A stretch of DNA of 64,000 nucleotides, taken from assembly GCA_963989245.1 (NCBI GenBank), contig OZ022353.1:26052024-26116023 (forward strand), read 5' to 3'. Below are positions 13,518 to 22,910 of the stretch, one piece after another (within the stretch, counting starts at the first letter, position 1; each line of letters opens with the position of its first letter). Both the position numbers and the translations under genes were made by a program. The notes beneath the pieces were generated by a model that made no database searches, was not told the DNA's origin, and saw nothing but the letters and a program-made list of their open reading frames with translations. The DNA is from Nansenia antarctica. Lineage: Eukaryota; Chordata; Actinopteri; Argentiniformes; Microstomatidae.

Positions 13518-14601
13518 CCTATAATGTAACTCTAAATGACAATCAGAGCAACTTGAATTGCGTGTGTGCAGCCTTTTGCTCAAAAGTGATCAACGTTTCG
13601 TTTTCGGAGTCTCTTTTGACAATCTCTTCGAGAGCTGTTTTCAGTCATTAACAGAGCTGTTCTGAAAGTGTCCAAGCGGCCTGTTCTTAGAGTGGACTGT
13701 TTTTTGCATTCGTTCTCAAGTTATATCAAACTATCAAAGTGTTGTTTTCTGCCTTTCACGAGCACATTTTGACTTGTTGTTGAATAATCCTATAATGTAA
13801 CTCTAAATGACAATCAGAGCAACTTGAATTGCGTGTGTGCAGCCTTTTGCTCAAAAGTGATCAACGTTTCGTTTTCGGAGTCTCTTTTGACAATCTCTTC
13901 GAGAGCTGTTTTCAGTCATTAACAGAGCTGTTCTGAAAGTGTCCAAGCGGCCTGTTCTGAGAGTGGACTGTTTTTTGCATTCGTTCTCAAGTTATATCAA
14001 ACTATCAAAGTGTTGTTTTCTGCCTTTCACGAGCACATTTTGACTTGTTGTTGAATAATCCTATAATGTAACTCTAAATGACAATCAGAGCAACTTGAAT
14101 TGCGTGTGTGCAGCCTTTTGCTCAAAAGTGATCAACGTTTCGTTTTCAGAGTCTCTTTTGACAATCTCTTCGAGAGCTGTTTTCAGTCATTAACAGAGCT
14201 GTTCTGAAAGTGTCCAAGCGGCCTGTTCTTAGAGTGGACTGTTTTTTGCATTCGTTCTCAAGTTATATCAAACTATCAAAGTGTTGTTTTCTGCCTTTCA
14301 CGAGCACATTTTGACTTGTTGTTGAATAATCCTATAATGTAACTCTAAATGACAATCAGAGCAACTTGAATTGCGTGTGTGCAGCCTTTTGCTCAAAAGT
14401 GATCAACGTTTCGTTTTCGGAGTCTCTTTTGACAATCTCTTCGAGAGCTGTTTTCAGTCATTAACAGAGCTGTTCTGAAAGTGTCCAAGCGGCCTGTTCT
14501 GAGAGTGGACTGTTTTTTGCATTCGTTCTCAAGTTATATCAAACTATCAAAGTGTTGTTTTCTGCCTTTCACGAGCACATTTTGACTTGTTGTTGAATAA
14601 T

Positions 14602-14868
14602 CCTATAATGTAACTCTAAATGACAATCAGAGCAACTTGAATTGCGTGTGTGCAGCCTTTTGCTCAAAAGTGATCAACGTTTCGTTTTCAGAGTCTCTTT
14701 TGACAATCTCTTCGAGAGCTGTTTTCAGTCATTAACAGAGCTGTTCTGAAAGTGTCCAAGCGGCCTGTTCTTAGAGTGGACTGTTTTTTGCATTCGTTCT
14801 CAAGTTATATCAAACTAAGTGTTGTTTTCTGCCTTTCACGAGCACATTTTGACTTGTTGTTGAATAAT
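14602..14868. repeat. 267-bp variant monomer (1 of 7)
   Basis: Carries a 4-bp deletion that turns CAAACTATCAAAGTG into CAAACTAAGTG. The identical deletion is found in A-type monomers starting at 26729, 30508, 32661, 35083, 37236 and 42359. All seven are followed by a normal monomer with G at offsets 89 and 171. The deletion falls in a short direct repeat and probably arose once by slippage, then spread with the array. Confidence 0.93.
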
Positions 14869-17307
14869 CCTATAATGTAACTCTAAATGACAATCAGAGC
14901 AACTTGAATTGCGTGTGTGCAGCCTTTTGCTCAAAAGTGATCAACGTTTCGTTTTCGGAGTCTCTTTTGACAATCTCTTCGAGAGCTGTTTTCAGTCATT
15001 AACAGAGCTGTTCTGAAAGTGTCCAAGCGGCCTGTTCTGAGAGTGGACTGTTTTTTGCATTCGTTCTCAAGTTATATCAAACTATCAAAGTGTTGTTTTC
15101 TGCCTTTCACGAGCACATTTTGACTTGTTGTTGAATAATCCTATAATGTAACTCTAAATGACAATCAGAGCAACTTGAATTGCGTGTGTGCAGCCTTTTG
15201 CTCAAAAGTGATCAACGTTTCGTTTTCGGAGTCTCTTTTGACAATCTCTTCGAGAGCTGTTTTCAGTCATTAACAGAGCTGTTCTGAAAGTGTCCAAGCG
15301 GCCTGTTCTGAGAGTGGACTGTTTTTTGCATTCGTTCTCAAGTTATATCAAACTATCAAAGTGTTGTTTTCTGCCTTTCACGAGCACATTTTGACTTGTT
15401 GTTGAATAATCCTATAATGTAACTCTAAATGACAATCAGAGCAACTTGAATTGCGTGTGTGCTGCCTTTTGCTCAAAAGTGATCAACGTTTCGTTTTCAG
15501 AGTCTCTTTTGACAATCTCTTCGAGAGCTGTTTTCAGTCATTAACAGAGCTGTTCTGAAAGTGTCCAAGCGGCCTGTTCTTAGAGTGGACTGTTTTTTGC
15601 ATTCGTTCTCAAGTTATATCAAACTATCAAAGTGTTGTTTTCTGCCTTTCACGAGCACATTTTGACTTGTTGTTGAATAATCCTATAATGTAACTCTAAA
15701 TGACAATCAGAGCAACTTGAATTGCGTGTGTGCGGCCTTTTGCTCAAAAGTGATCAACGTTTCGTTTTCGGAGTCTCTTTTGACAATCTCTTCGAGAGCT
15801 GTTTTCAGTCATTAACAGAGCTGTTCTGAAAGTGTCCAAGCGGCCTGTTCTGAGAGTGGACTGTTTTTTGCATTCGTTCTCAAGTTATATCAAACTATCA
15901 AAGTGTTGTTTTCTGCCTTTCACGAGCACATTTTGACTTGTTGTTGAATAATCCTATAATGTTACTCTAAATGACAATCAGAGCAACTTGAATTGCGTGT
16001 GTGCAGCCTTTTGCTCAAAAGTGATCAACGTTTCGTTTTCGGAGTCTCTTTTGACAATCTCTTCGAGAGCTGTTTTCAGTCATTAACAGAGCTGTTCTGA
16101 AAGTGTCCAAGCGGCCTGTTCTGAGAGTGGACTGTTTTTTGCATTCGTTCTCAAGTTATATCAAACTATCAAAGTGTTGTTTTCTGCCTTTCACGAGCAC
16201 ATTTTGACTTGTTGTTGAATAATCCTATAATGTAACTCTAAATGACAATCAGAGCAACTTGAATTGCGTGTGTGCAGCCTTTTGCTCAAAAGTGATCAAC
16301 GTTTCGTTTTCGGAGTCTCTTTTGACAATCTCTTCGAGAGCTGTTTTCAGTCATTAACAGAGCTGTTCTGAAAGTGTCCAAGCGGCCTGTTCTGAGAGTG
16401 GACTGTTTTTTGCATTCGTTCTCAAGTTATATCAAACTATCAAAGTGTTGTTTTCTGCCTTTCACGAGCACATTTTGACTTGTTGTTGAATAATCCTATA
16501 ATGTAACTCTAAATGACAATCAGAGCAACTTGAATTGCGTGTGTGCAGCCTTTTGCTCAAAAGTGATCAACGTTTCGTTTTCGGAGTCTCTTTTGACAAT
16601 CTCTTCGAGAGCTGTTTTCAGTCATTAACAGAGCTGTTCTGAAAGTGTCCAAGCGGCCTGTTCTGAGAGTGGACTGTTTTTTGCATTCGTTCTCAAGTTA
16701 TATCAAACTATCAAAGTGTTGTTTTCTGCCTTTCACGAGCACATTTTGACTTGTTGTTGAATAATCCTATAATGTAACTCTAAATGACAATCAGAGCAAC
16801 TTGAATTGCGTGTGTGCAGCCTTTTGCTCAAAAGTGATCAACGTTTCGTTTTCGGAGTCTCTTTTGACAATCTCTTCGAGAGCTGTTTTCAGTCATTAAC
16901 AGAGCTGTTCTGAAAGTGTCCAAGCGGCCTGTTCTTAGAGTGGACTGTTTTTTGCATTCGTTCTCAAGTTATATCAAACTATCAAAGTGTTGTTTTCTGC
17001 CTTTCACGAGCACATTTTGACTTGTTGTTGAATAATCCTATAATGTAACTCTAAATGACAATCAGAGCAACTTGAATTGCGTGTGTGCTGCCTTTTGCTC
17101 AAAAGTGATCAACGTTTCGTTTTCAGAGTCTCTTTTGACAATCTCTTCGAGAGCTGTTTTCAGTCATTAACAGAGCTGTTCTGAAAGTGTCCAAGCGGCC
17201 TGTTCTTAGAGTGGACTGTTTTTTGCATTCGTTCTCAAGTTATATCAAACTATCAAAGTGTTGTTTTCTGCCTTTCACGAGCACATTTTGACTTGTTGTT
17301 GAATAAT

Positions 17308-17567
17308 CCTATAATGTAACTCTAAATGACAATCAGAGCAACTTGAATTGCGTGTGTGCAGCCTTTTGCTCAAAAGTGATCAACGTTTCGTTTTCGGAGT
17401 CTCTTTTGACAATCTCTTCGAGAGCTGTTTTCAGTCATTAACAGAGCTGTTCTGAAAGTGTCCAAGCGGCCTGTTCTGAGAGTGGACTGTTTTTGCATTC
17501 GTTCTCAAGTTCTATCAGTGTTGTTTTCTGCTTTTCTGGAGCACATTTTGACTTGTTGCTGAATGCT
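17308..17567. repeat. 260-bp variant monomer 4 of 12
   Basis: The last divergent-tail monomer before the retroelement. It follows a GCTGCC-marked monomer and lies two monomers from the insertion site. Confidence 0.95.
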
Positions 17568-17926
17568 CCTATAATGTAACTCTAAATGACAATCAGAGCA
17601 ACTTGAATTGCGTGTGTGCAGCCTTTTGCTCAAAAGTGATCAACGTTTCGTTTTCGGAGTCTCTTTTGACAATCTCTTCGAGAGCTGTTTTCAGTCATTA
17701 ACAGAGCTGTTCTGAAAGTGTCCAAGCGGCCTGTTCTTAGAGTGGACTGTTTTTTGCATTCGTTCTCAAGTTATATCAAACTATCAAAGTGTTGTTTTCT
17801 GCCTTTCACGAGCACATTTTGACTTGTTGTTGAATAATCCTATAATGTAACTCTAAATGACAATCAGAGCAACTTGAATTGCGTGTGTGCAGCCTTTTGC
17901 TCAAAAGTGATCAACGTTTCGTTTTC

Positions 17927-17930
17927 GGAG
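17927..17930. repeat. Target-site duplication, left copy (GGAG)
   Basis: GGAG directly abuts the TG terminus of the element and recurs at 24660-24663. The uninterrupted monomer has a single GGAG at offsets 89-92. A 4-bp duplication fits gammaretrovirus-type integrases. Confidence 0.93.
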
Positions 17931-17981
17931 TGTCGTGTATTCTTATTGATTATGAATCAAAGAACCGTTAGTTTAAGACAA

Positions 17982-17987
17982 TTTAAT
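17982..17987 (-). promoter_or_regulatory. Candidate polyadenylation signal ATTAAA in the LTR
   Basis: In element sense the LTR carries ATTAAA about 50 bases from its 3' end, the commonest variant of AATAAA. No exact AATAAA is present in the LTR; a near match AATAAG lies further downstream. The same hexamer is at 24408-24413 in the 5' LTR. Placement is plausible but the cleavage site is unknown. Confidence 0.45.
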
Positions 17988-18073
17988 TAGTTACAGGCAG
18001 ATTCATACATTACATGCGTTCTCCATGGACATCAGGGTGGGAAGAGGGCTCTCTGTGTCCCTCTCTCCCCTTT

Positions 18074-18087
18074 CCCCTCCAGAGGGG
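18074..18087. other. LTR inverted repeat CCCCTC-CA-GAGGGG
   Basis: Perfect 6-bp arms with a 2-base loop in a C/G-rich segment. A second one, CATGCC-CT-GGCATG, lies at 18155-18168. Both recur in the other LTR at +6426. They could fold in RNA or serve as palindromic factor sites; no function is shown. Confidence 0.5.
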
Positions 18088-18228
18088 AGGGGCCAGCGTG
18101 CATGTATGTCCCTGCCCAACCCCCAAAGGTCCCTGCTGGTCATCTGTGTCCCTGCATGCCCTGGCATGTGTGTGTGTCTAAAACATACCACATATTCATA
18201 CATAGATCATACATACTACAGAAATATA

Positions 18229-18498
18229 CTACACATCCCCCCTCGGACCACCCAGAGGGTGTTCCGAAACTAAACTACCATAAAACAAAAACAAAAACAC
18301 AAAACCCCACAAAACATCCCAAAAAAAAAAAAAATTAAAAATTGAAAAATAAACAACAACAGACAGAAAAACTACACCAACACACAACACAAGAAGCACA
18401 ATAACACAGACCAACCCAGGACCAGTATTAGGAACCAAAGATATCATAAACAAAAAATAGAAAACAACCAATAATAAAAAGAATTTTGAAAATAACAA
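18229..18498 (-). CDS. Short hydrophobic frame ending inside the 3' LTR; possible env tail
   Basis: An 89-codon minus-strand frame of mostly Leu, Val, Phe and Ile, with roughly three hydrophobic stretches (about residues 4-18, 28-52 and 56-73) and a polar end reading PLGGPRGDV. Its stop codon lies in the first bases of the LTR, so the last codons are the polypurine tract itself. A frame closing across that tract into the LTR is a common arrangement for the last gene of LTR retroelements, and the membrane-like composition would suit the tail of a transmembrane envelope subunit. Against this, many Phe codons come from a T-rich tract (plus-strand A run near 18321-18333), no upstream env ectodomain is recognisable, and the 5' end is arbitrary. 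It may be only translated low-complexity DNA. Confidence 0.3.
   Translation of the reverse strand: MLFSKFFLLLVVFYFLFMISLVPNTGPGLVCVIVLLVLCVGVVFLSVVVYFSIFNFFFFWDVLWGFVFLFLFYGSLVSEHPLGGPRGDV
18234..18244 (-). promoter_or_regulatory. Polypurine tract
   Basis: Minus strand reads GAGGGGGGATG directly before the TGTAG start of the 3' LTR. A G-run ending one or two bases before the LTR is the standard primer for plus-strand DNA synthesis in retroviruses. Its place fixes both the element orientation and the LTR boundary. Confidence 0.85.
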
Positions 18499-18870
18499 TC
18501 ACAATTAAACTAAACACAGTTTATCATGCACAAATCAATACAGAAACTTCCAACGACCGATGTTTTCTTTGTCCTTGAAGCGTCGGGGTCAGAGGTTACT
18601 AGCACTTGTACCCAGTTGGAGAACAGCCTTTACCGCTGTCTCAGATTGATAACACTTCCATAGTCAGGAGCTTTCCATTTTCGTTGCGCTAGGAACAGAA
18701 CCTCTCTCCTAGCTTTGTATAACCACCACATCACTTCTCAACTGACCTCAATCACACGATATAGAAACAAACAAACAATACACAAATAATGACATTCAGT
18801 TATCATAACACATAATTCTCCAACAGTAAGCATAGGCCAAAGGGAATGCATTAATGCATAGATCTTCACC
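18499..18870 (-). other. Non-coding stretch between the pol remnant and the 3' end
   Basis: Contains stops in all frames and no recognised domain on either strand. This is where an intact provirus would have the rest of env, so it is probably the scar of an env deletion together with 3' untranslated sequence. Together with the A-rich plus-strand part of 18260-18500 it is unlike the GC-richer coding region in composition. Confidence 0.5.
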
Positions 18871-20766
18871 TCAGGTGAGGACTAGTCTTCTGAAAAGTTC
18901 ATTAACGTGGACTGAGTGACTGATTTTCCAAAAACAGTCAATGAGGCCCTGCCTCCTAAGAAAGTCAAAAATCATGTCTGCTATAATAGGTGCGCCTATC
19001 TTAGCAAAATAAGTTTCCCATGCCCCTAAGACCGTTTCCAGCCATGCTATCATCTGCTGTCCATTCCCGTCGTTCCCTTTGATCTGCTGCTTCACTACCC
19101 TATTCATAGTCTTTAATCTTTTCCTAACTGGTCGTCGTCCGTCAGTGTCATTGAGGTTAAGGCAGCCGCCTGGTCCCCTCCCACGCTGATCAAGGTCTGG
19201 GGAGTCGCCCTCAGCATCATCTGAAGCATGGTGCAGGCCCTCGCCAGCATCCCCAGTAGCACAGGTGTCCAGGCTTTGGACACTCCCAGGCTGGACCTCC
19301 AGACTGTCAGCACTCTCTGCTTCGTTGGTTTCTGGTTCATTGGCATCTGGACAGCTTTCCACTGTCCCCTCGGTTTCAGGCACTGCCGGTATTGTCACTG
19401 GCTGTAACACTGGCATTGCCACTGGCTCTGGCAACACCACAGCATCTCCTCGTAGCTCCTCCTTCTCAGGTTCTCTGGGGACCTCGGCACCTGTTGGCAC
19501 AACATCCTGCCTACTCTGTACATCCACCCCCCTGTCCACCACCCGTGGCCCTATTGGGGTAGGGATATGCCCAGACACCACTGGTGTACCCACTCTGATG
19601 TTGTTTCTCCAACAGACCCCACATTGACCTAAAGCATGGTCAATCTGTTCCATCAAATATGGACTCCAAAACCCATATTTCTTGGTGATCTTGCGTCTCA
19701 CCTCCCCCCTAGCCACATGTGCTAATCCATGAGCTTCCTGTATTAACATGCCTAATAAATCTGAGGGTGCTACAACCAACCCCTCATGATTCCTCCATAG
19801 ACCTGTGTCATCCTGACTTGCCCCCCTTGCTAGCCAAACGCTCTTGTCTAACGTAGTTACTCTACTCTGTAACATCAATAAATCCTCAAGTGTGACCATG
19901 CCCTGTAATTGCTTTTCATGTGTGACCAGAAGACCTTTACCTGCCTTGTCTGCTCCTGTAATGGCTTTGGCTGCATCCTCTGCAGCCCTGCTACCTTGTG
20001 TGACATGTGATGAGTCAGACCTGTGTGTGGCACACTTCACTATAGCTAATTCCTTTGGCTTCATCATGGCTTGTAACAGCTTCATGATCTGTGCGTGATG
20101 CTGTATAGGCGTACCATCAGTTCTCTTAAAACCCCGCCCCCTCCATACAGCTCCATTAAAATGACAAACATTATGTGCATAGGCAGAGTCGGTGTACACT
20201 GTCACTCTCCGTCCGGTTCCCAAGTTGCATGCTTCTGTGAGGGCAATCAATTCAGCCAACTGGGCTGAGCAAGGCTGAGGAACTGCCTCAGCCTGTTCTA
20301 CAATAAACTTTGAATTCTGTGCTTTAACTAAGGAATACCCAGCGCACAACGTTTCTCCTACCCCGTAACAAGACCCATCAACCCAATATTCTATATCAGC
20401 TCCCTTTAAAGGCAAAGCTTGTAGGTCTGTTCTATGCTTAATCACTCTGGCTGTCGATGGAATCTGAACACCGGATGGCATCGTCACCTGACAGTCGTCA
20501 GGTGTGCATTTTACTGTACAGTTCAATTGGCATAGAGCATCTCTCCCTAGCAGCCCTGTTGGCGTGTGTTCTGACACAAGTGTTGACAGAGTTGCTCTCT
20601 GTCCCTTGTACTCTAAGTCTACAAGCTCAGTTGTAGGAATCAGCTGTTTAATTCCCTCAAATCCGATTGTCTTCCCATATTCTCTAGACATAGGGAGGTG
20701 CGTGGCGCCTTCAGGCTTCTGTGTCACCACCAGCTGGCACCTCCCACTCGGATCTTCCGGGCACCC
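18871..20766 (-). CDS. pro-pol: Readthrough pro-pol remnant: protease fragment, RNase H, integrase zinc module, unknown tail
   Basis: 632 codons directly after the gag amber codon, in the same frame and with no stop until TGA at 18871-18873. There is no ATG at the start; the first 13 codons lead to a GTG at 20730, from which residues are numbered here. Order: a retropepsin C-terminal part with LLGRD at 60-64; RNase H at about 110-260 with D118 (WVDGS), E160 (LAELIAL), D181 (YTDSAYA) and D252 (EDAAK), the full catalytic set; an integrase N-terminal zinc module with H334-x3-H338 and C370-x2-C373; a Pro/Glu/Asp-rich stretch at about 400-515; a basic patch RRPVRKRLK at 532-540; and a Trp-containing hydrophobic segment at 562-600. 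Missing: the protease Asp (only GAT at 8-10 where D-T/S-G-A is expected), the whole reverse transcriptase polymerase domain, which should lie between about 90 and 112, and the integrase core, which should follow about 395. Reverse transcription and integration cannot come from this protein. Confidence 0.85.
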   Translation of the reverse strand, partial: GCPEDPSGRCQLVVTQKPEGATHLPMSREYGKTIGFEGIKQLIPTTELVDLEYKGQRATLSTLVSEHTPTGLLGRDALCQLNCTVKCTPDDCQVTMPSGVQIPSTARVIKHRTDLQALPLKGADIEYWVDGSCYGVGETLCAGYSLVKAQNSKFIVEQAEAVPQPCSAQLAELIALTEACNLGTGRRVTVYTDSAYAHNVCHFNGAVWRGRGFKRTDGTPIQHHAQIMKLLQAMMKPKELAIVKCATHRSDSSHVTQGSRAAEDAAKAITGADKAGKGLLVTHEKQLQGMVTLEDLLMLQSRVTTLDKSVWLARGASQDDTGLWRNHEGLVVAPSDLLGMLIQEAHGLAHVARGEVRRKITKKYGFWSPYLMEQIDHALGQCGVCWRNNIRVGTPVVSGHIPTPIGPRVVDRGVDVQSRQDVVPTGAEVPREPEKEELRGDAVVLPEPVAMPVLQPVTIPAVPETEGTVESCPDANEPETNEAESADSLEVQPGSVQSLDTCATGDAGEGLHHASDDAEGDSPDLDQRGRGPGGCLNLNDTDGRRPVRKRLKTMNRVVKQQIKGNDGNGQQMIAWLETVLGAWETYFAKIGAPIIADMIFDFLRRQGLIDCFWKISHSVHVNELFRRLVLT

Positions 20767-20769
20767 CTA
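20767..20769 (-). promoter_or_regulatory. Amber gag stop with in-frame readthrough into pro-pol
   Basis: gag ends in UAG followed by G (UAGGGGUGCCC in RNA). The codons after it stay open in the same frame for 632 codons. This is the gammaretrovirus/epsilonretrovirus arrangement, where a small fraction of ribosomes read through UAG with help from a downstream RNA structure. GC-rich sequence follows, but I have not established a pseudoknot. Confidence 0.75.
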
Positions 20770-22452
20770 TAGGCCAGCTGCTGGGCCTCCGTAAGGGTTC
20801 ATCACTCCTGGAGCAGGTGTAGTAGGGGGCCAATATCCTCCTCCTTGGCTCCCCCCTGCGCCCCCCTGGGGCCTGTTGCAGCAGGCACAGGCTAGATGTC
20901 CATTCTGGTCGCATTGGCATGGGTCTAGCATCTCCTTCCCTGCTGCTGTCCATCCCCCTGGTGGTGGTCCTTGGCCAGGCTGTGTGTACATCTGGTATGG
21001 AACCGCTTGCACCCCTGGTGGCCCTTGTGGGTATGGATACCCCCCTTGTGGCCCCTGTGGGTAGGACTGGTAAGTAGCAGGATACCCCCCTTGTGGCCCC
21101 TGTGAGTAGGACTGGTAAGTAGCAGTCTGCACTCCAGGTGGCTGTTGCTGTGGGGCTAAAGCCTGCACTCCCTCTATGTTCCTCTCGCTTTCAGTCAATT
21201 GCAAATGAGTCAATATTCTGAGGGATTCTTCGTCTCGTGCCTTCTGTATCTGAATGTTCTTTCGATATAATTCAACTTGATGAGCTACGTGGTCTATATA
21301 AACAGCTTTGTTCATGTGTCGTAGCCCCACCACTTCTGCTAGCTTATCCTTAACTGGGGTAGGAAGCCCTTCTTGTATTTTTTCCCTGATTATGGATTTT
21401 TCTAAGGGGTTATCTTCAGCGTCTTTCCCTGTCACACTTCTCCATTGAGAGTGCATACGGGCAATATAACCCCTGGGATTCTCATCCCCCCCCAGTGGCT
21501 TCACAATGATATTGTCTGGGTGAATGTGAGTAGGGTAGATCTCCCTGATTGCTTTCCACAGTTTGCCTCTGTTTGCTGCGAAGAGCTCTGGATCATAAAC
21601 TGATGTATTGATATATCTATGAAGTCCTGCCTTCATCAATATTTCCTGCATTGTATCCAATCCTGCAATAAAAGCTAAGAGTCTTTTCAGGTCTCCCATC
21701 GCGGCCTGCGTTCCTGTCAGTATCACGTCGACCTGTCGCGTCCACGAATGTCCTCCCTCTTGAAGAACTGGGAGTTTCTCGATCACTTCAGACAAATCTG
21801 TATGATGCCACGGATGATATTCCATCTTGTTACCCCGAATCAGCACTGGACAGTTCTTTAATGTATTTGATGACATTCGGTGACAATCTCCCTCTTTCTC
21901 CGGGCGTCTTCTCCCACCTTTCCTTTCGGCTGTGGCTATCATCTTCCTGCCCTGCGCGTTGTAGCCTCCATCTGCATTGTCGTCATCACTTGAGTCTGCA
22001 CTGCCATCTTCGCTGTCATCTTCCTCGTCACTCCTGTCGTCCCCTTTTCCCCTTGGCTCCTTCTTCTTCTTCTGGGAATGATCCTCCAGTGCCTTAGCAT
22101 ATGGAGGGGGACTGGAGGCAGGACACTGAGCTATTTTCTGTCCCTCTACCTTAAATAGATCTAAAATAGCTAACTCTAACTTGCGTTTCTCTGATCTAAT
22201 CTTTCCTCTTTGATGTGCTTTGTGCCCATTGATAAGTATTTCCAATGTTGCAATTAATTGTAAATTAATGCTGCCCTCTTTCGGCCACGGCTGTTCAATG
22301 TATGCCCAACGGCTATTCCATTTCGTAGACATTTTGCTAATTTCCCTAACAAGAGGATTCATTTTTTCCACTACAGCCATAGGGGATAACGTAGCCAACA
22401 TTCCACGATGTTCACTAATATCTTTTAACAGCTTCGTGGAATTCGACCCCAT
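20767..22452 (-). CDS. gag: Gag polyprotein, gammaretrovirus-like, intact
   Basis: 561 codons. The ATG at 22452 has a favourable context (A at -3, G at +4) and gives Met-Gly-Ser-Asn-Ser, a fitting N-myristoylation signal for membrane targeting. Matrix-like region about 1-110; PPPY late-budding motif at 115-118, which in this family recruits NEDD4-type ubiquitin ligases; a Lys run (128-131) and an acidic linker (138-161); a capsid-like region about 200-425 beginning near CPVLIRGN, rich in helix-forming residues; a Pro/Gln/Tyr-rich part (434-500) with two copies of a QSY-QGPQGGYP repeat; and a nucleocapsid-like Cys/His cluster at 512-525. That cluster has H519 and C524 in CCHC spacing but only one residue between C512 and C514, where two are usual. 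A Gly/Pro-rich tail follows. No stop or frameshift is seen, so particle assembly could still be encoded. The call is from architecture and motifs, not from alignment. Confidence 0.88.
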   Translation of the reverse strand: MGSNSTKLLKDISEHRGMLATLSPMAVVEKMNPLVREISKMSTKWNSRWAYIEQPWPKEGSINLQLIATLEILINGHKAHQRGKIRSEKRKLELAILDLFKVEGQKIAQCPASSPPPYAKALEDHSQKKKKEPRGKGDDRSDEEDDSEDGSADSSDDDNADGGYNAQGRKMIATAERKGGRRRPEKEGDCHRMSSNTLKNCPVLIRGNKMEYHPWHHTDLSEVIEKLPVLQEGGHSWTRQVDVILTGTQAAMGDLKRLLAFIAGLDTMQEILMKAGLHRYINTSVYDPELFAANRGKLWKAIREIYPTHIHPDNIIVKPLGGDENPRGYIARMHSQWRSVTGKDAEDNPLEKSIIREKIQEGLPTPVKDKLAEVVGLRHMNKAVYIDHVAHQVELYRKNIQIQKARDEESLRILTHLQLTESERNIEGVQALAPQQQPPGVQTATYQSYSQGPQGGYPATYQSYPQGPQGGYPYPQGPPGVQAVPYQMYTQPGQGPPPGGWTAAGKEMLDPCQCDQNGHLACACCNRPQGGAGGSQGGGYWPPTTPAPGVMNPYGGPAAGL

Positions 22453-22910
22453 TCTACTTGTTCAATATGCTGACAATATTCTATATTAGATAAGGTGTAC
22501 GCTTCTTACAACCCACCTTATTTTGTCTTGTTTGCTAAACAAATGCTAGTCCAATATAACTGTATTGACCATCCCCACAAAAACCCTGCAACTCCAGAAT
22601 AACAGACTTGCCTCTTGTGTATGTCAGTGCAGTATTAACTTAAATCTAATAGCTGTGTAAGTACTTTATACTTAAATGTGTTTCCTAATTGTTTATGAAT
22701 GTGTCACTTAATTACTCATTCAATACTAATTACAGTTCTGGTCAACACAATTATTAAATCACAAAGGCTGATCAACACCTAAGTATTCACCGATCCACAA
22801 AAACCCTTTTACTGCTCAACTATCAAATATGTACTATTCTGCTATTCCTTAATCAAACACTGTGGAAATGACCTAACTAAAATAAAAGATGTAAATTACA
22901 AATATTAATC

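Larger units (their letters stand above)
1..17930. repeat. 271-bp satellite DNA array, left part
   Basis: Head-to-tail tandem array with a period of exactly 271 bp: successive copies of the phase marker CCTATAATG begin at 1, 272, 543, 814 and so on. It holds 66 complete monomers and the first 92 bases of a 67th, which the retroelement interrupts. The coordinates close exactly when four 11-bp-short monomers and one 4-bp-short monomer are allowed for. Copies differ at only a few positions each. No open frame of note exists on either strand and no other sequence interrupts the array. This is typical of a centromeric, pericentromeric or other heterochromatic satellite; the chromosomal location cannot be told from the window. 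Confidence 0.99.
17931..18233 (-). repeat. 3' LTR
   Basis: A 303-bp terminal repeat starting TGTCGTGTATTC and ending TATACTACA on the plus strand, thus TGTAG...CGACA in element sense. I found no difference from the copy at 24357-24659. It holds two perfect 6-bp inverted repeats with 2-bp loops (18074-18087 and 18155-18168), a C-rich CCCCTCCCC segment that could bind SP/KLF-type factors, and ATTAAA near its 3' end. The U3/R/U5 boundaries cannot be set without transcript data. The 66-residue frame inside it is present in both LTRs and has no recognisable content. Confidence 0.95.

Noticed and set aside
1..17930. CRISPR-like direct repeats
   Set aside because: The repeats are contiguous 271-bp units with no unique spacers and no cas genes; this is satellite DNA.
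18003..18203. 66-codon frame inside both LTRs
   Set aside because: Present twice only because the LTR is present twice; low-information composition and no known LTR-encoded product of this kind.
18260..18360. Poly(A) tail of a retrotransposed gene
   Set aside because: The A-rich plus-strand tract lies inside the provirus beside the polypurine tract and is not flanked by its own target duplication.
19265..19627. 120-codon plus-strand frame
   Set aside because: Lies wholly antisense to the acidic part of the pro-pol frame; its Ser/Thr/Gly-rich product is the shadow of that composition.
20728..20730. GTG as the real start of the pro-pol protein
   Set aside because: The frame is open upstream to the gag amber codon in the same phase, so readthrough explains expression without a non-ATG start.
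20504..20794. 96-codon plus-strand frame and the other plus-strand frames within 20.5-22.5 kb
   Set aside because: Opposite-strand shadows of gag and pro-pol with no recognisable product.
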